Below are positions 19,603 to 27,789 of a DNA stretch of 64,000 nucleotides, one piece after another. Below the pieces are notes generated by a model. That model did not search any database. It was given only the letters and a program-made list of their open reading frames with translations, and was not told the DNA's origin. The DNA is from Pseudomonas sp. UYIF39 (GTDB taxonomy: Bacteria > Pseudomonadota > Gammaproteobacteria > Pseudomonadales > Pseudomonadaceae), in assembly GCF_029963765.1 (NCBI RefSeq), contig NZ_JALBYU010000010.1:145777-209776 (forward strand). Direction: 5' to 3'. The translations under genes and the position numbers were made by a program. Each line of letters begins with the position of its first letter. Within the stretch, counting starts at the first letter, position 1.

Positions 19603-19628
19603 AAAAAGCCCGCATAAAGCGGGCTTTT
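19603..19628. terminator. Bidirectional intrinsic terminator
   Basis: AAAAGCCCGC pairs with GCGGGCTTTT around a five-base loop. The A- and T-runs on the arms let it serve both the pseudouridine synthase gene (plus) and the lipoprotein gene (minus). Confidence 0.9.
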
Positions 19629-19653
19629 CCATATCCGGTTATCACCGCAAAAA

Positions 19654-19875
19654 TTACAGCTCTTTAACGGTACGAACCTGATCCTTGTTGATGCGGGTCT
19701 GCTTGCCATCCAGTTGTTCGAATTCGTAGAAACCGGAATCCTTATCGAACTTTGGCGCGTCGACAGCCTGGATTTCTCGACCGTCATTCAAGGTGATCAC
19801 TGTAGGCGATGCGCAACCGGCGAGGGTAGCGAGGCCCAGTGCGAGCATGAAAGTGGCGAGGGTCCGTTGAGTCAT
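19654..19875 (-). CDS. YgdI/YgdR-family (DUF903) lipoprotein
   Basis: A 73-residue lipoprotein. The signal peptide ends in a lipobox (LATLAGC, Cys at about residue 21), and the mature part is the small DUF903 SH3-like fold (VITLNDGREIQAVDAPKFD, YEFEQLDGKQTRINKDQV). It has no Asp after the Cys, so outer-membrane sorting is expected. Its function is unknown in the family. The gene stands alone between the convergent terminator at 19603 and mobA. Confidence 0.9.
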   Translation of the reverse strand: MTQRTLATFMLALGLATLAGCASPTVITLNDGREIQAVDAPKFDKDSGFYEFEQLDGKQTRINKDQVRTVKEL

Positions 19876-19951
19876 GAGTGTGTCTCCGAATATGAATTCT
19901 TTTGGTTACTGAGCTTGAGACGTGTACAGCGCGTGCAAGTTCCTTCTCCTG

Positions 19952-20554
19952 TCAGTCTGACACAGTGTAGTGGGCGCTCAACAGTTCTGGTGTGTTGAGG
20001 TTGGCCAGGCGTGGGTCATTGTCGGGGCATTGTAGGGCAGTAGCGCCCAGTTTGCGCATGAGACGACCCGGGCTGCGTTCGCCGTCGTTCCAGGCACTGT
20101 CGAATTCCGCCAAGAGTGCTACGGGGATTATGCACAGCAGAGGTTCCCAGTGTTCGCCATGGCGCAGCATCAGCGGTTGGTCCGGGTGCTGGTTGGCGGC
20201 GTCGCGCATGCTATTGAGCAGCGCGGCATCGATGCGAGGTACGTCACACGGCAGCACCAGCAGATGCGCATGGCGGGCGGCTTTCAGGCCTGCGCGAATA
20301 CCGGCCAGGGGGCCAGGAAAGTCGCCTTCATCGTCATGAACCAGCTGGTCGGCGTAGGGCGCGTACTTTTCCAGGTTTCTGTTGCAGGAGATGATCAGGT
20401 CATCGCTCAGTGAGCGGGTCTTGCGGTGCAAGTGGGCAATCAGTGGCTCACCTTGCCATTCCAGCAGCCCTTTGTCCTGACCGCCCATGCGTTCGCCACG
20501 ACCACCTGCCAGGAGCAGAATGGAGCAGGGCGGCAAATGTGTATTCGAGGTCAT
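19952..20554 (-). CDS. mobA: Molybdenum cofactor guanylyltransferase
   Basis: A 200-residue cytoplasmic enzyme that links GMP to molybdopterin to make the guanine dinucleotide form of the cofactor. The nucleotide loop LLLAGGRGERMGGQDKGLL is intact, followed by DFPGPLAGIRAG and LLVLPCDVPRID. It lies divergent from moaB and moeA, 81 bases apart, so the three cofactor genes share a promoter region. Confidence 0.94.
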   Translation of the reverse strand: MTSNTHLPPCSILLLAGGRGERMGGQDKGLLEWQGEPLIAHLHRKTRSLSDDLIISCNRNLEKYAPYADQLVHDDEGDFPGPLAGIRAGLKAARHAHLLVLPCDVPRIDAALLNSMRDAANQHPDQPLMLRHGEHWEPLLCIIPVALLAEFDSAWNDGERSPGRLMRKLGATALQCPDNDPRLANLNTPELLSAHYTVSD

Positions 20555-20635
20555 GGCAGGTCTCCATGGGGGCGGCGAAAAAATGAGGCGCTGTGATATA
20601 ACACCGGGCTGTTTCTCCTACAACTGGATGAGCCT

Positions 20636-21175
20636 ATGAAAGCCAAGGCTGATGTACCTTTCGCACCGCTCAACATCGCGGTGCTGACGGTCAGCGATAC
20701 CCGTACCCTGGAAACCGATACCTCAGGCCAGGTCTTCGTCGACCGTTTGAGCGCTGCCGGCCATAACCTGGCGGCCCGGGTTCTGCTCAAAGATGATCTC
20801 TACAAAATTCGCGCGCAAGTCGCCAACTGGATTGCCGACGATGTCGTGCAGGTGGTGCTGATTACTGGCGGTACCGGTTTCACGGGACGCGACAGCACTC
20901 CGGAAGCGGTGAGTTGCCTGCTGGACAAACAGGTCGACGGTTTTGGTGAACTGTTCAGGCAGATATCGTTGGCGGATATTGGCACCTCTACTGTTCAGTC
21001 CCGTGCTCTGGCCGGCCTGGCCAATAGCACGCTGGTCTGCTGTTTACCGGGTTCGACCAATGCCGTGCGCACCGGTTGGGATGGCATTCTTGCCGAGCAG
21101 TTGGATTCGCGACACCGCCCGTGCAACTTCGTTACTCATCTCAAACAGGCGGCACCCTGTGAATCCCGCGGGTAA
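20636..21175 (+). CDS. moaB: Molybdenum cofactor biosynthesis protein B
   Basis: A 179-residue MogA/MoaB-fold protein that adenylylates molybdopterin or supports that step. Motifs: LTVSDTRTLETDTSGQ, LITGGTGFTGRDSTPEA, and LVCCLPGSTNAVRTGWD near the C-terminus. The 3' end overlaps the moeA start by 17 bases if moeA uses its GTG at 21159. It reads divergently from mobA. Confidence 0.93.
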   Translation: MKAKADVPFAPLNIAVLTVSDTRTLETDTSGQVFVDRLSAAGHNLAARVLLKDDLYKIRAQVANWIADDVVQVVLITGGTGFTGRDSTPEAVSCLLDKQVDGFGELFRQISLADIGTSTVQSRALAGLANSTLVCCLPGSTNAVRTGWDGILAEQLDSRHRPCNFVTHLKQAAPCESRG

Positions 21176-22385
21176 GCCCGGCAAGACTGGCAGTCTGATG
21201 GCTGTCGAGGTGGCGCTGGCACGCTTGCTGGCAATGGCCGAAGCCTCACCGATTCGTGAGCGTGAACGCTTGCCATTGGCGCAGGTTCAGGGCCGGGTGC
21301 TGGCCGATGACCTGATTTCGACACTTGATCTGCCGCCTTGGCCCAACAGTGCCATGGACGGTTATGCCTTGCGCGTGGCCGACTGGACTGGAGAGCCTCT
21401 GGTGGTCAGCCAGAAGATTTTTGCCGGTCAGGCTCCAAAGCCCTTGAAGCCTGGCACCTGTGCACGGATCTTCACCGGTGCGCCAGTTCCCGCAGGTGCA
21501 GATTGCGTCGAGATGCAGGAAAACACCGAGGTTCAGGCGGACGAGCGAGTACGTTTCACCGAAACCATGGCCCCAGGACAAAACATTCGTCCTCAAGGCC
21601 AGGAAGCCACTGTTGGTGAATTGATTCTGCCTGCCGGCACGCGCCTCGGGCCGATCGAACAGGGATTAGCTGCATCACTGGGATGCGCAGAGCTGGACGT
21701 GGTTCGCAAGGTTCGCGTTGCTGTTCTGTCCACCGGGGATGAACTGATTGAACCGGGTCAGGCTCTGGGGCCGGGACAGATCTACAACAGCAATCGAGTG
21801 TTGCTGTGCAGTTGGTTGCAGCGCCTGGGCTGTGAGGTGATCGATGCCGGAATTCTTCCGGATGATTTAGCGACCACCCGCACTCGCCTTGGCGAATTGA
21901 AAGATGTCGATCTGATCCTTTCCACCGGTGGTGTCTCGGTGGGAGAGGCTGACTTTCTGGGCATTGCCTTGCGTGAAGAGGGCGAGTTGACGTTGTGGAA
22001 ACTCGCCATCAAACCCGGCAAACCGCTGACATTCGGGCATTTTCGCGGCGTACCTGTGATTGGTTTGCCTGGCAATCCGGCTTCAACGCTGGTGACCTTT
22101 GCTTTGTTGGCAAGGCCCTATCTCTTGCGCCGACAGGGTGTAAAAGAGGTTGAGCCCCTGAAGTTTCAGGTGCCTGCAGGGTTTGCATGGCAAAAAGCAG
22201 GCAATCGACGCGAGTACTTGCGCGGACGTCTGGAGAATGGCCGGGCAATTATCTACAGGAATCAGAGTTCTGGTGTACTGCGTAGCGCTGCCTGGGCTGA
22301 TGGTTTGGTTGAGGTGCTGGAGGATCGCACGCTGATCGAAGGTGACTACGTGGGCTTCATCCCGCTGAGCGAAGTCCTTAGCTGA
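21159..22385 (+). CDS. moeA: Molybdopterin molybdenumtransferase
   Basis: A 408-residue enzyme that inserts molybdate into adenylylated molybdopterin. Motifs read: PPWPNSAMDGYALR, ARIFTGAPVPAGAD, LSTGDEL, STGGVSVGEADF, IKPGKPLTFG and GLPGNPAST. The start is uncertain: GTG 21159 (NPAGKPGKTG, with AGGCGG upstream) overlaps moaB by 17 bases, and ATG 21198 (MAVEVALARLLAMAEA) is the alternative with a weaker ribosome site. A strong terminator at 22406 ends the moaB-moeA unit. Confidence 0.93.
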   Translation: MNPAGKPGKTGSLMAVEVALARLLAMAEASPIRERERLPLAQVQGRVLADDLISTLDLPPWPNSAMDGYALRVADWTGEPLVVSQKIFAGQAPKPLKPGTCARIFTGAPVPAGADCVEMQENTEVQADERVRFTETMAPGQNIRPQGQEATVGELILPAGTRLGPIEQGLAASLGCAELDVVRKVRVAVLSTGDELIEPGQALGPGQIYNSNRVLLCSWLQRLGCEVIDAGILPDDLATTRTRLGELKDVDLILSTGGVSVGEADFLGIALREEGELTLWKLAIKPGKPLTFGHFRGVPVIGLPGNPASTLVTFALLARPYLLRRQGVKEVEPLKFQVPAGFAWQKAGNRREYLRGRLENGRAIIYRNQSSGVLRSAAWADGLVEVLEDRTLIEGDYVGFIPLSEVLS

Positions 22386-22405
22386 CTCCTACCGCTGGCT
22401 TATTG

Positions 22406-22437
22406 CGCAAACCCGGTTGATCGAACCGGGTTTTGCG
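22406..22437. terminator. Intrinsic terminator after moeA
   Basis: CGCAAACCCGGTT pairs with AACCGGGTTTTGCG around GATCG, with A/T runs inside the arms. It ends moaB-moeA and may also serve the convergent small gene 22446-22760. Confidence 0.88.
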
Positions 22438-22445
22438 TTCATGGC

Positions 22446-22760
22446 TTACCCTTGGTGAGCCAGGAGTGTCACGAGCTGGTCGAAACGGCTATTGGCGATC
22501 CAGGCCAAGACCCCGATGACGACGGCTGTTCCAATAGCCGAATAGGCAAGCCTGTGTTTTATGGATTTGACGTCGCTACGGACTTCATCCATGTCTCGTC
22601 GGATGTATTTGAGGTGTGTCTCCAATTCAACGACGCGAGATTCCATAGCCGCTTCTCCAATGGGCTTTGCGCTGTTTTTGAATTCAGCTTGATGATTGGC
22701 GCGTTTTTCTGCGAACGGTATGACCGGGATGTCCGGTGACCTGATTTCATGGTTTTGCAT
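22446..22760 (-). CDS. Small coiled-coil protein with one membrane anchor
   Basis: A 104-residue protein without a named family. A helical coiled-coil stretch (ESRVVELETHLKYIRRDMDEV) is followed by one hydrophobic helix (SAIGTAVVIGVLAWIA) and a short tail. This layout is common in hemolysin-XhlA-like and other small anchored proteins. Two starts have ribosome sites: ATG 22760 (AGGGA upstream) and ATG 22646 (GGAGAAG upstream), so a 66-residue version is possible. The gene is monocistronic and convergent with moeA. Confidence 0.68.
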   Translation of the reverse strand: MQNHEIRSPDIPVIPFAEKRANHQAEFKNSAKPIGEAAMESRVVELETHLKYIRRDMDEVRSDVKSIKHRLAYSAIGTAVVIGVLAWIANSRFDQLVTLLAHQG

Positions 22761-22988
22761 GGCACGTCCCTGTGAATTCCTGCTGATGTTTGATAACTGC
22801 AGGCGCCAAGGTGTAGCAATCGCATTGGTCGGTCAATTGAGCCGATTCCTCACCTCTTGTAAGAAAAAATCCCGTCTTGTAGGACGCCATAGGTCTCGAC
22901 TTCAAATAATTCAAATTTTTTCGACTTTTATGCGGTAAGACGAGGTCAACATCTCCCATACGGAATTCAATCATGGGAGTGACCACTA

Positions 22989-23906
22989 ATGAGCGAACGC
23001 AAGGCGCTGTTGATTCTGCATGGCAAGCAAGCGCTCAACGAGGAGGTTCGTTCTGCTGTTGCGGACAAGCGCAGACAGGGTTGGGAGCTGGCCGTTCGAG
23101 TGACCTGGGAAGCGGGCGACGCACAGCGTCTGGTAGATGAAGCACTGGCGGCAGGCTACATGCAGATCATCGCCGGTGGCGGTGACGGTACCGTGCGTGA
23201 TATTGCCGAAGCCTTGGCGGCGCATTCGACGCAGGCCAGCCTGGTACTGATGCCCTTGGGGACCGCCAATGATTTTGCGCGTGCCGCCGGCGTGCCTCTG
23301 GAGCCCGCGCAGGCTTTGGAACTTCTCGACATTGCACCGAGCGCCATTGATCTGGGGGAGGTCGGCGGCCAAGTGTTTCTTAATATGGCCACGGGCGGTT
23401 TTGGCAGTCAGGTCACTGCAAACACTTCTGAGGACTTGAAAAAAATCCTCGGGGGCGTGGCTTACCTGTTCACCGGTTTATCGCGCTTCAGTGAGTTGCA
23501 CGCAGCCTATGGCGAGTTGCAGGGACCTGATTTCCAGTGGAGTGGCGAGCTGTTGGCATTGGGCATCGGCAATGGCCGGCAGGCCGGCGGTGGACATGTG
23601 TTGTGTCCAGAAGCGCTGGCTGACGACGGTCTGTTGGACATCAGTATTCTGCCTGCGCCGCAGGACGTCGTCGGCACCTTGAAAACCCTGCTGGCCGATA
23701 GCTTCGGCATCGACAACATGTTTGTGCGAGTCCGGCTGCCATGGGTCGAAATCAAGGTCTCGGAAGGCCTCTGCATCAACCTCGATGGCGAACCTCTGGA
23801 AGGTGACAACTTGCGTTTCTCGGCACGTCCAGCGGCACTGCGCGTGCATTTGCCTGAAAACTCGCCGCTGCTGGGGTCATCGCAATCAATCAATCATCCA
23901 GACTGA
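22989..23906 (+). CDS. yegS: YegS-like lipid kinase
   Basis: A 305-residue diacylglycerol-kinase-family protein; E. coli YegS phosphorylates phosphatidylglycerol in vitro. The nucleotide-binding signature is GGGDGTVRDIAEAL, followed by LPLGTANDFARAAG and the family's FLNMATGGFGSQVTA. A GGGAG lies before the ATG. Its 3' end overlaps the convergent response regulator gene by 17 bases. It is cytosolic or peripheral; no membrane segment is seen. Confidence 0.92.
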   Translation: MSERKALLILHGKQALNEEVRSAVADKRRQGWELAVRVTWEAGDAQRLVDEALAAGYMQIIAGGGDGTVRDIAEALAAHSTQASLVLMPLGTANDFARAAGVPLEPAQALELLDIAPSAIDLGEVGGQVFLNMATGGFGSQVTANTSEDLKKILGGVAYLFTGLSRFSELHAAYGELQGPDFQWSGELLALGIGNGRQAGGGHVLCPEALADDGLLDISILPAPQDVVGTLKTLLADSFGIDNMFVRVRLPWVEIKVSEGLCINLDGEPLEGDNLRFSARPAALRVHLPENSPLLGSSQSINHPD

Positions 23907-24549
23907 TGATCTGCTCGCGAACGGCGAACAGCACCAGACCCGCCACATCGTAGATCTGCAAACGCTTCATGATCTGCGAGCGGTGGGTTTCAACGGTCTT
24001 GATGCTGAGGCCCAGGCCATTGGCGATTTCCCGGGTGGATTTTCCGCGAACGATCAGCCGAAGGATTTCCAGCTGACGCGCCGTCAGGTTGTGCGAGTCG
24101 GCAGGTTCCGGCTGGTTTTTCTGAGTTCGGGTCAGCGCCTGGTTGATGACGGTGTGGGCGATGGCCGGGCTCAGGTAGCGTTCGTTGTTACGCAAGGCAT
24201 CCAGGGCATGTTCGAGTTCGGTGGCCGTGGTGTCCTTGAGCAGGTAGCCATGCGCACCGGATTCCAGTGCCTGCATGATGAGTGCAGGATCGGTGTGCAT
24301 CGAGAGGATCAGCACCTTGCTCTGCGGGCGGACTCGCTTGAGTCGCTGCAAGGCGTCAAGGCCACTGGTTTCCTTCATGGAAATATCCAGCAGGATGATG
24401 TCCGGGGACAGCTGCTCGACCATCTCGAGCAACTGCGAGCCGTCATTGGCCTCGCCGATTACCGCGTAGCCGGGAATATCCAGCACCAGAGCGCGCACGC
24501 CTGCCCTGATAAGCGAGTGGTCATCCACCAGAAGTAAGTTACAAGTCAA
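23890..24549 (-). CDS. NarL/LuxR-family response regulator
   Basis: A 219-residue response regulator: receiver with LLVDDHSL, phospho-Asp in IILLDISMKETSG, Lys in YLLKDTT, and a LuxR helix-turn-helix (LTARQLEILRLIVRGKSTREIA). Its start overlaps the stop of the partner kinase by four bases (kinase first), so this is a kinase-regulator operon. The partner is the HisKA_3-type kinase at 24546-25439. Target genes are not visible. Confidence 0.92.
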   Translation of the reverse strand: MTCNLLLVDDHSLIRAGVRALVLDIPGYAVIGEANDGSQLLEMVEQLSPDIILLDISMKETSGLDALQRLKRVRPQSKVLILSMHTDPALIMQALESGAHGYLLKDTTATELEHALDALRNNERYLSPAIAHTVINQALTRTQKNQPEPADSHNLTARQLEILRLIVRGKSTREIANGLGLSIKTVETHRSQIMKRLQIYDVAGLVLFAVREQIISLDD

Positions 24550-25439
24550 CGCATAACCTTATTCGTACTGGCCCGTTCGAGCGCGCGGGGCGCCCAGGGG
24601 AAGAGTGCTTTGATTTGAGTGCCTTTGCCCGGCTCGCTGGTCACGCTCAGTGTGCCTCCCAGCTGATTGATGCGTTCTGACATCCCTGCCATTCCACGTT
24701 GCCCCTCACGACCAGGATCGGTCGCTGGCGCGAATCCCAGGCCATCGTCACTGATCAACAGTGTCAGACCCTTAGGCAGCCGTTGCAGGCGGACCAACAG
24801 ATTTTTCGCTTCGGCATGGCGCAATATATTGGTCACCGCTTCCTGGGTGATTCGAAAAGCAGCCAGCGTCATTTCCTCCGGTATACCGGACAAGCGCTGA
24901 TGGCATTCCAGGCTCCAGTGCACCGGCGTGTTGGCCAGCGTCTTGAGTAAATGCGCCCGCAGACTGGCTTCCAGCCCGAGACTGGTCAGTTGCCTCGGAT
25001 TGAGAATGGCCGATACGTCTCGCACTTTGCTCAGGGTTTCTTCCAGCGTGTCGCAGAGCACCGAACACTGGCCCTGAAGTTCTTCAGGCATTCGGCGTTT
25101 GAGCCAGTCGCTTTGAAGTTTTGCCGCGGTCAGCAATTGGCCGATGTCATCATGCAGTTCCCGACTGAGCCGGTGACGTTCGTTTTCCTGAACCTCCAAC
25201 AGTCGGTCAGCCAACTCCTGGGGTTGAAACTTTATCGACTTGCGCGAAAGACAATACTGCACCCAGACGCAGGCCAATGCGGCGATATTGAGTACCAGCA
25301 GACTCAGCGGCAGACGAGTGGACAGGCTATAAAACAGCAGGCTGCCAAGCGCCGAGCAGGTACACAACACAAGCGTGATCAAACGCGCGTTTTTTGGGGA
25401 GGGTGGCCTTAGGGTGATTGACTTGAGGCTGGCGTACAT
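24546..25439 (-). CDS. HisKA_3 (NarX-type) sensor histidine kinase
   Basis: A 297-residue kinase with a short N-terminal membrane part (ARLITLVLCTCSALGSLLF and LPLSLLVLNIAALACVWV) and almost no periplasmic domain. The HisKA_3 box is ERHRLSRELHDDIGQLL and the ATP site includes ITQEAVTNILRHA and GQRGMAGMSERI. I chose ATG 25439; a TTG five codons upstream is possible. The short loop suggests it senses a membrane or intracellular signal, which is inference. A long near-palindrome lies 80 bases upstream (25519-25540). Confidence 0.9.
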   Translation of the reverse strand: MYASLKSITLRPPSPKNARLITLVLCTCSALGSLLFYSLSTRLPLSLLVLNIAALACVWVQYCLSRKSIKFQPQELADRLLEVQENERHRLSRELHDDIGQLLTAAKLQSDWLKRRMPEELQGQCSVLCDTLEETLSKVRDVSAILNPRQLTSLGLEASLRAHLLKTLANTPVHWSLECHQRLSGIPEEMTLAAFRITQEAVTNILRHAEAKNLLVRLQRLPKGLTLLISDDGLGFAPATDPGREGQRGMAGMSERINQLGGTLSVTSEPGKGTQIKALFPWAPRALERASTNKVMR

Positions 25440-25518
25440 AGCGGATGGAGCCAATGGATGTTCGCTGCGGGAAAACCGGTCATCGTAGATGACGGGTCTC
25501 TGTCTGGAGTCACTCTGC

Positions 25519-25540
25519 CATTAATTGACGTCAACTAATG
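25519..25540. promoter_or_regulatory. 22-base near-palindrome upstream of sensor kinase
   Basis: CATTAATTGACGTCAACTAATG differs from its own reverse complement only at one symmetric pair of positions. It is centred about 90 bases upstream of the kinase ATG, a reasonable operator position. The cognate regulator is unknown; the downstream LuxR-type regulator is one candidate. Confidence 0.55.
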
Positions 25541-25745
25541 GGCGGCATAATACCACTTAAGATACCGTTGGTCGCGTTTGGTATATATGTCTGCAGAGTC
25601 AGGAAACAAGAGATTATGGACAGCAGTTCCATAATGGAAAAAGTTGGGTGGCAGGAAGGGTTTAGTGCTTTCGAGTTGTCGTTAACAGGTATGAAATATT
25701 TAATTGCGACATGCCCCCCGTTAAAGTTAGAGAGGTGGTCATGGC

Positions 25746-25777
25746 AATAAAAATTCGGAGCGCCGCATAGTGCTCCG
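25746..25777 (-). terminator. Intrinsic terminator of the Hpt-like gene
   Basis: On the minus strand, CGGAGC and GCTCCG pair around a ten-base loop (eight pairs if inner GU/CG pairs form), followed at once by AATTTTTATTG. It begins six bases past the gene's stop. Confidence 0.82.
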
Positions 25778-25783
25778 ATAAGT

Positions 25784-26254
25784 TCAGGCTTGCCGACCCG
25801 AATAGGAAACGAGTGTGAACGGTTTGGAATTAGCGGGGGGCTGAAACTGGCTGTGTCCGACCTGAAAGGCGAAGGCTTCGATCAGGGAGGTCTGTTCACT
25901 GTCATCAAGGCTGAGTTGGCCAGTTTTCTGATCAATAAGCTCGAGTTGCCAGGCGATCAACGTCAGGCAATTTTTCAGCGCATCCAAGGCCTGGTCGTGC
26001 AAGTCCATGTGATTCTGGGCGTGGCTCAGCAAACCATGAATGTGCAGCGAAAACTCCGAAACGGCTGCCAGAGCCAGCGCATCAGCCTTGTTGGCCAGTT
26101 TGAGCAGGGTGCTAAGCATGCAGTCGATGGCGTCCTTGTCATTGCTGATCAGTTGCAAATGACTCAGGCATTCCTCGGTTTTAACCAGGAGTGTCTCAGC
26201 TTCGACGAGAAACTCCGGGAGCCGTTGAGCCCACTCTTTACGATCGTTCGGCAT
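25784..26254 (-). CDS. Hpt-like helical protein lacking the phospho-histidine
   Basis: A 156-residue all-helical protein whose pattern fits the Hpt four-helix bundle (PEFLVEAETLLVKTEECLS at the start, then a helix-pair). Where Hpt domains carry HxLKG, this protein reads LLKLANKADALALA, with no His in place. A few His occur later (SLHIHGLLSHAQNH) but not in the canonical context. I chose ATG 26254 since GGAG lies six bases upstream; 26266 is also in frame. It is divergent from the FliA-driven cheV and ends at a terminator. A docking or scaffold role in chemotaxis signalling is inference. Confidence 0.6.
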   Translation of the reverse strand: MPNDRKEWAQRLPEFLVEAETLLVKTEECLSHLQLISNDKDAIDCMLSTLLKLANKADALALAAVSEFSLHIHGLLSHAQNHMDLHDQALDALKNCLTLIAWQLELIDQKTGQLSLDDSEQTSLIEAFAFQVGHSQFQPPANSKPFTLVSYSGRQA

Positions 26255-26716
26255 GCTTATCTCCACAACGTCATGTCAAATGGGGGGATGTCGTGTGTGT
26301 CGACGGGGACGATCAGAGTCCCCGCATTGCCATGTCGTCGTGAGATCACGCGCCGGACTGTCTGGCTGCAGGCTGGGGAACTCGATAGGGCGGATAGCCA
26401 CTTACCTGCGATCACACACAAAAGCCTGACTCCGTTCATGCAATGAGAATGGCGTCACATTAATGGCTATTGGATATTGCGAATATCAGGTTGGACCTGA
26501 TTGTTACTAGGGGAATCCCTTACGCGGGGGAACCAGCCGAACGAAACGAGGTCTCGCGGCAGGCAATGAGGCAGATGAAATCACCGGGCCAGTAAAGCAT
26601 GATGTTAATGTGACATCAATGTTTGGTCGTGGCATTTTACAAGGGGGTCAAGGTCCGGCAAAAACAGCCGATAACCCCCTTTAGTGAATTCATCAGAACA
26701 AGCCCAGGAGTCATTG
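26255..26716. other. Divergent regulatory region between Hpt-like gene and cheV
   Basis: A 462-base gap with no supported gene. It carries the FliA promoter of cheV (26648-26674) and several dyads: GATATT-GCG-AATATC (26473-26487), ATCAGGT-TGG-ACCTGAT (26485-26501) and GATGT-N7-ACATC (26601-26617). A perfect ten-base pair GTCACATTAA/TTAATGTGAC sits 141 bases apart (26454-26463 and 26605-26614). Confidence 0.55.
26648..26674 (+). promoter_or_regulatory. FliA (sigma-28) promoter of cheV
   Basis: TCAAGGTC-N11-GCCGATAA matches the flagellar sigma-28 consensus, with a perfect -10 octamer and the standard 19-base start-to-start distance. It lies about 43 bases upstream of the cheV ATG. Confidence 0.8.
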
Positions 26717-27652
26717 ATGGCCGGCATTCTCGACACGGTAGACCAACGCACGCAACTGGTGGGTGAGAATCGCCTGGAAATTCTCATGTTCCGGCTGGCC
26801 GGACGGCAATTGTTCGCGATCAATGTGTTCAAAGTGCAGGAAGTGCTGCAACTGCCGAAGCTGACCCTGATGCCCCAGCGCCATCCATTTGTCTGCGGCG
26901 TGGTTAATCTGCGCGGCCAAACCCTGCCGGTGATCGACCTGTCCCAGGCCATTGGTATGCGTCCGCTGGTGCCAGGCCCGACCAGTACGATCATCGTCAC
27001 CGAGTACAACCGTTCGGTGCAGGCGTTCCTGGTCGGTGGTGTGGACCGTATCGTCAACATGAACTGGGAAGCCATTCTGCCGCCGCCGGCCAGCGCCGGT
27101 CGTCAGCATTACCTGACGGCCATCAGCAAGGTCGACGACCAGTTGGTGGAAATCATCGACGTCGAAAAAGTCCTCGCGGAAATCGTCCCGTACAACGCCA
27201 AGGTCTCGCGCGACAAACTCGACGATCCGGTTCTCGAGCGTGCCCGTGGTCGTGAAGTGTTACTGGTGGACGACTCGAACGTGGCGCTGTCGCAATTGCG
27301 TGACACCCTGGGTCAGTTGGGCGTGAAGATGCACATCGCCAGAGATGGCTTGAAGGCACTGAACATGCTCAAGGCGTGGGCCGATACCGGTGTGAACATG
27401 ACCGACAAACTGCTGATGGTCTTCACCGACGCGGAAATGCCGGAAATGGACGGCTATCGCCTAACCACCGAAATCCGCAACGACCCGCGTCTGCGTGGCC
27501 TTTACGTGGTGCTGCATACCTCGTTGTCCGGCAGCTTCAACGACTCGATGGTCAAGAAAGTCGGCTGCGACAACTTCCTCTCCAAATTCCAGCCGGACAA
27601 ACTCGTCGATGTGGTGCGCCAACGCCTGATGCTCGACGAAGTGCCTGCCTGA
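26717..27652 (+). CDS. cheV: Chemotaxis coupling protein CheV (CheW-receiver fusion)
   Basis: A 311-residue cytoplasmic adaptor that links chemoreceptors to CheA. Residues ~15-165 are a CheW domain (FRLAGRQLFAINVFKVQEVL, CGVVNLRGQTLPVIDL) and ~180-310 a receiver with VLLVDDSN, the phospho-Asp in VFTDAEMPEMDG and the Lys in LSKFQPDK. AGGAG lies before the ATG. A FliA promoter upstream puts it in the late flagellar class. No other che genes are adjacent, so it is an orphan CheV. Confidence 0.95.
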   Translation: MAGILDTVDQRTQLVGENRLEILMFRLAGRQLFAINVFKVQEVLQLPKLTLMPQRHPFVCGVVNLRGQTLPVIDLSQAIGMRPLVPGPTSTIIVTEYNRSVQAFLVGGVDRIVNMNWEAILPPPASAGRQHYLTAISKVDDQLVEIIDVEKVLAEIVPYNAKVSRDKLDDPVLERARGREVLLVDDSNVALSQLRDTLGQLGVKMHIARDGLKALNMLKAWADTGVNMTDKLLMVFTDAEMPEMDGYRLTTEIRNDPRLRGLYVVLHTSLSGSFNDSMVKKVGCDNFLSKFQPDKLVDVVRQRLMLDEVPA

Positions 27653-27696
27653 TAACGATCTGGAAGTGTGCGGTGGCAGTGTTTGGGGCCGCTGCG

Positions 27697-27729
27697 CAGC
27701 CCAACGGGGGCAAACCCCCTCGCCACAGG
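27697..27729. repeat. REP-type palindrome
   Basis: GGGGGCAAACCCCC hairpin (27706-27719) within the sequence pattern CCCAACGGGGGCAAACCCCC seen in Pseudomonas REP elements, 45 bases after the cheV stop. Confidence 0.65.
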
Positions 27730-27789
27730 CCTTTGATTCGGCGATCAAGCTCGTATAGGGTGGCGTTTTTGCACACTGGGAAGCTGGCC

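Larger units (their letters stand above)
25440..25783. other. AT-rich intergenic region with palindromes
   Basis: A 344-base stretch without a supported gene, between the sensor kinase start and the Hpt-like stop. It holds a 22-base near-palindrome (25519-25540), a seven-base inverted repeat (25614-25634) and the terminator of the Hpt-like gene (25746-25777). A 70-codon open frame at 25538-25750 was considered and set aside. A short start-to-stop frame with a good ribosome site at 25741 encodes only nine residues. Confidence 0.5.

Noticed and set aside
25538..25750. A 70-codon plus-strand open frame in AT-rich DNA
   Set aside because: No ribosome site at its start, no known similarity by eye, and it overlaps palindromes and a terminator.
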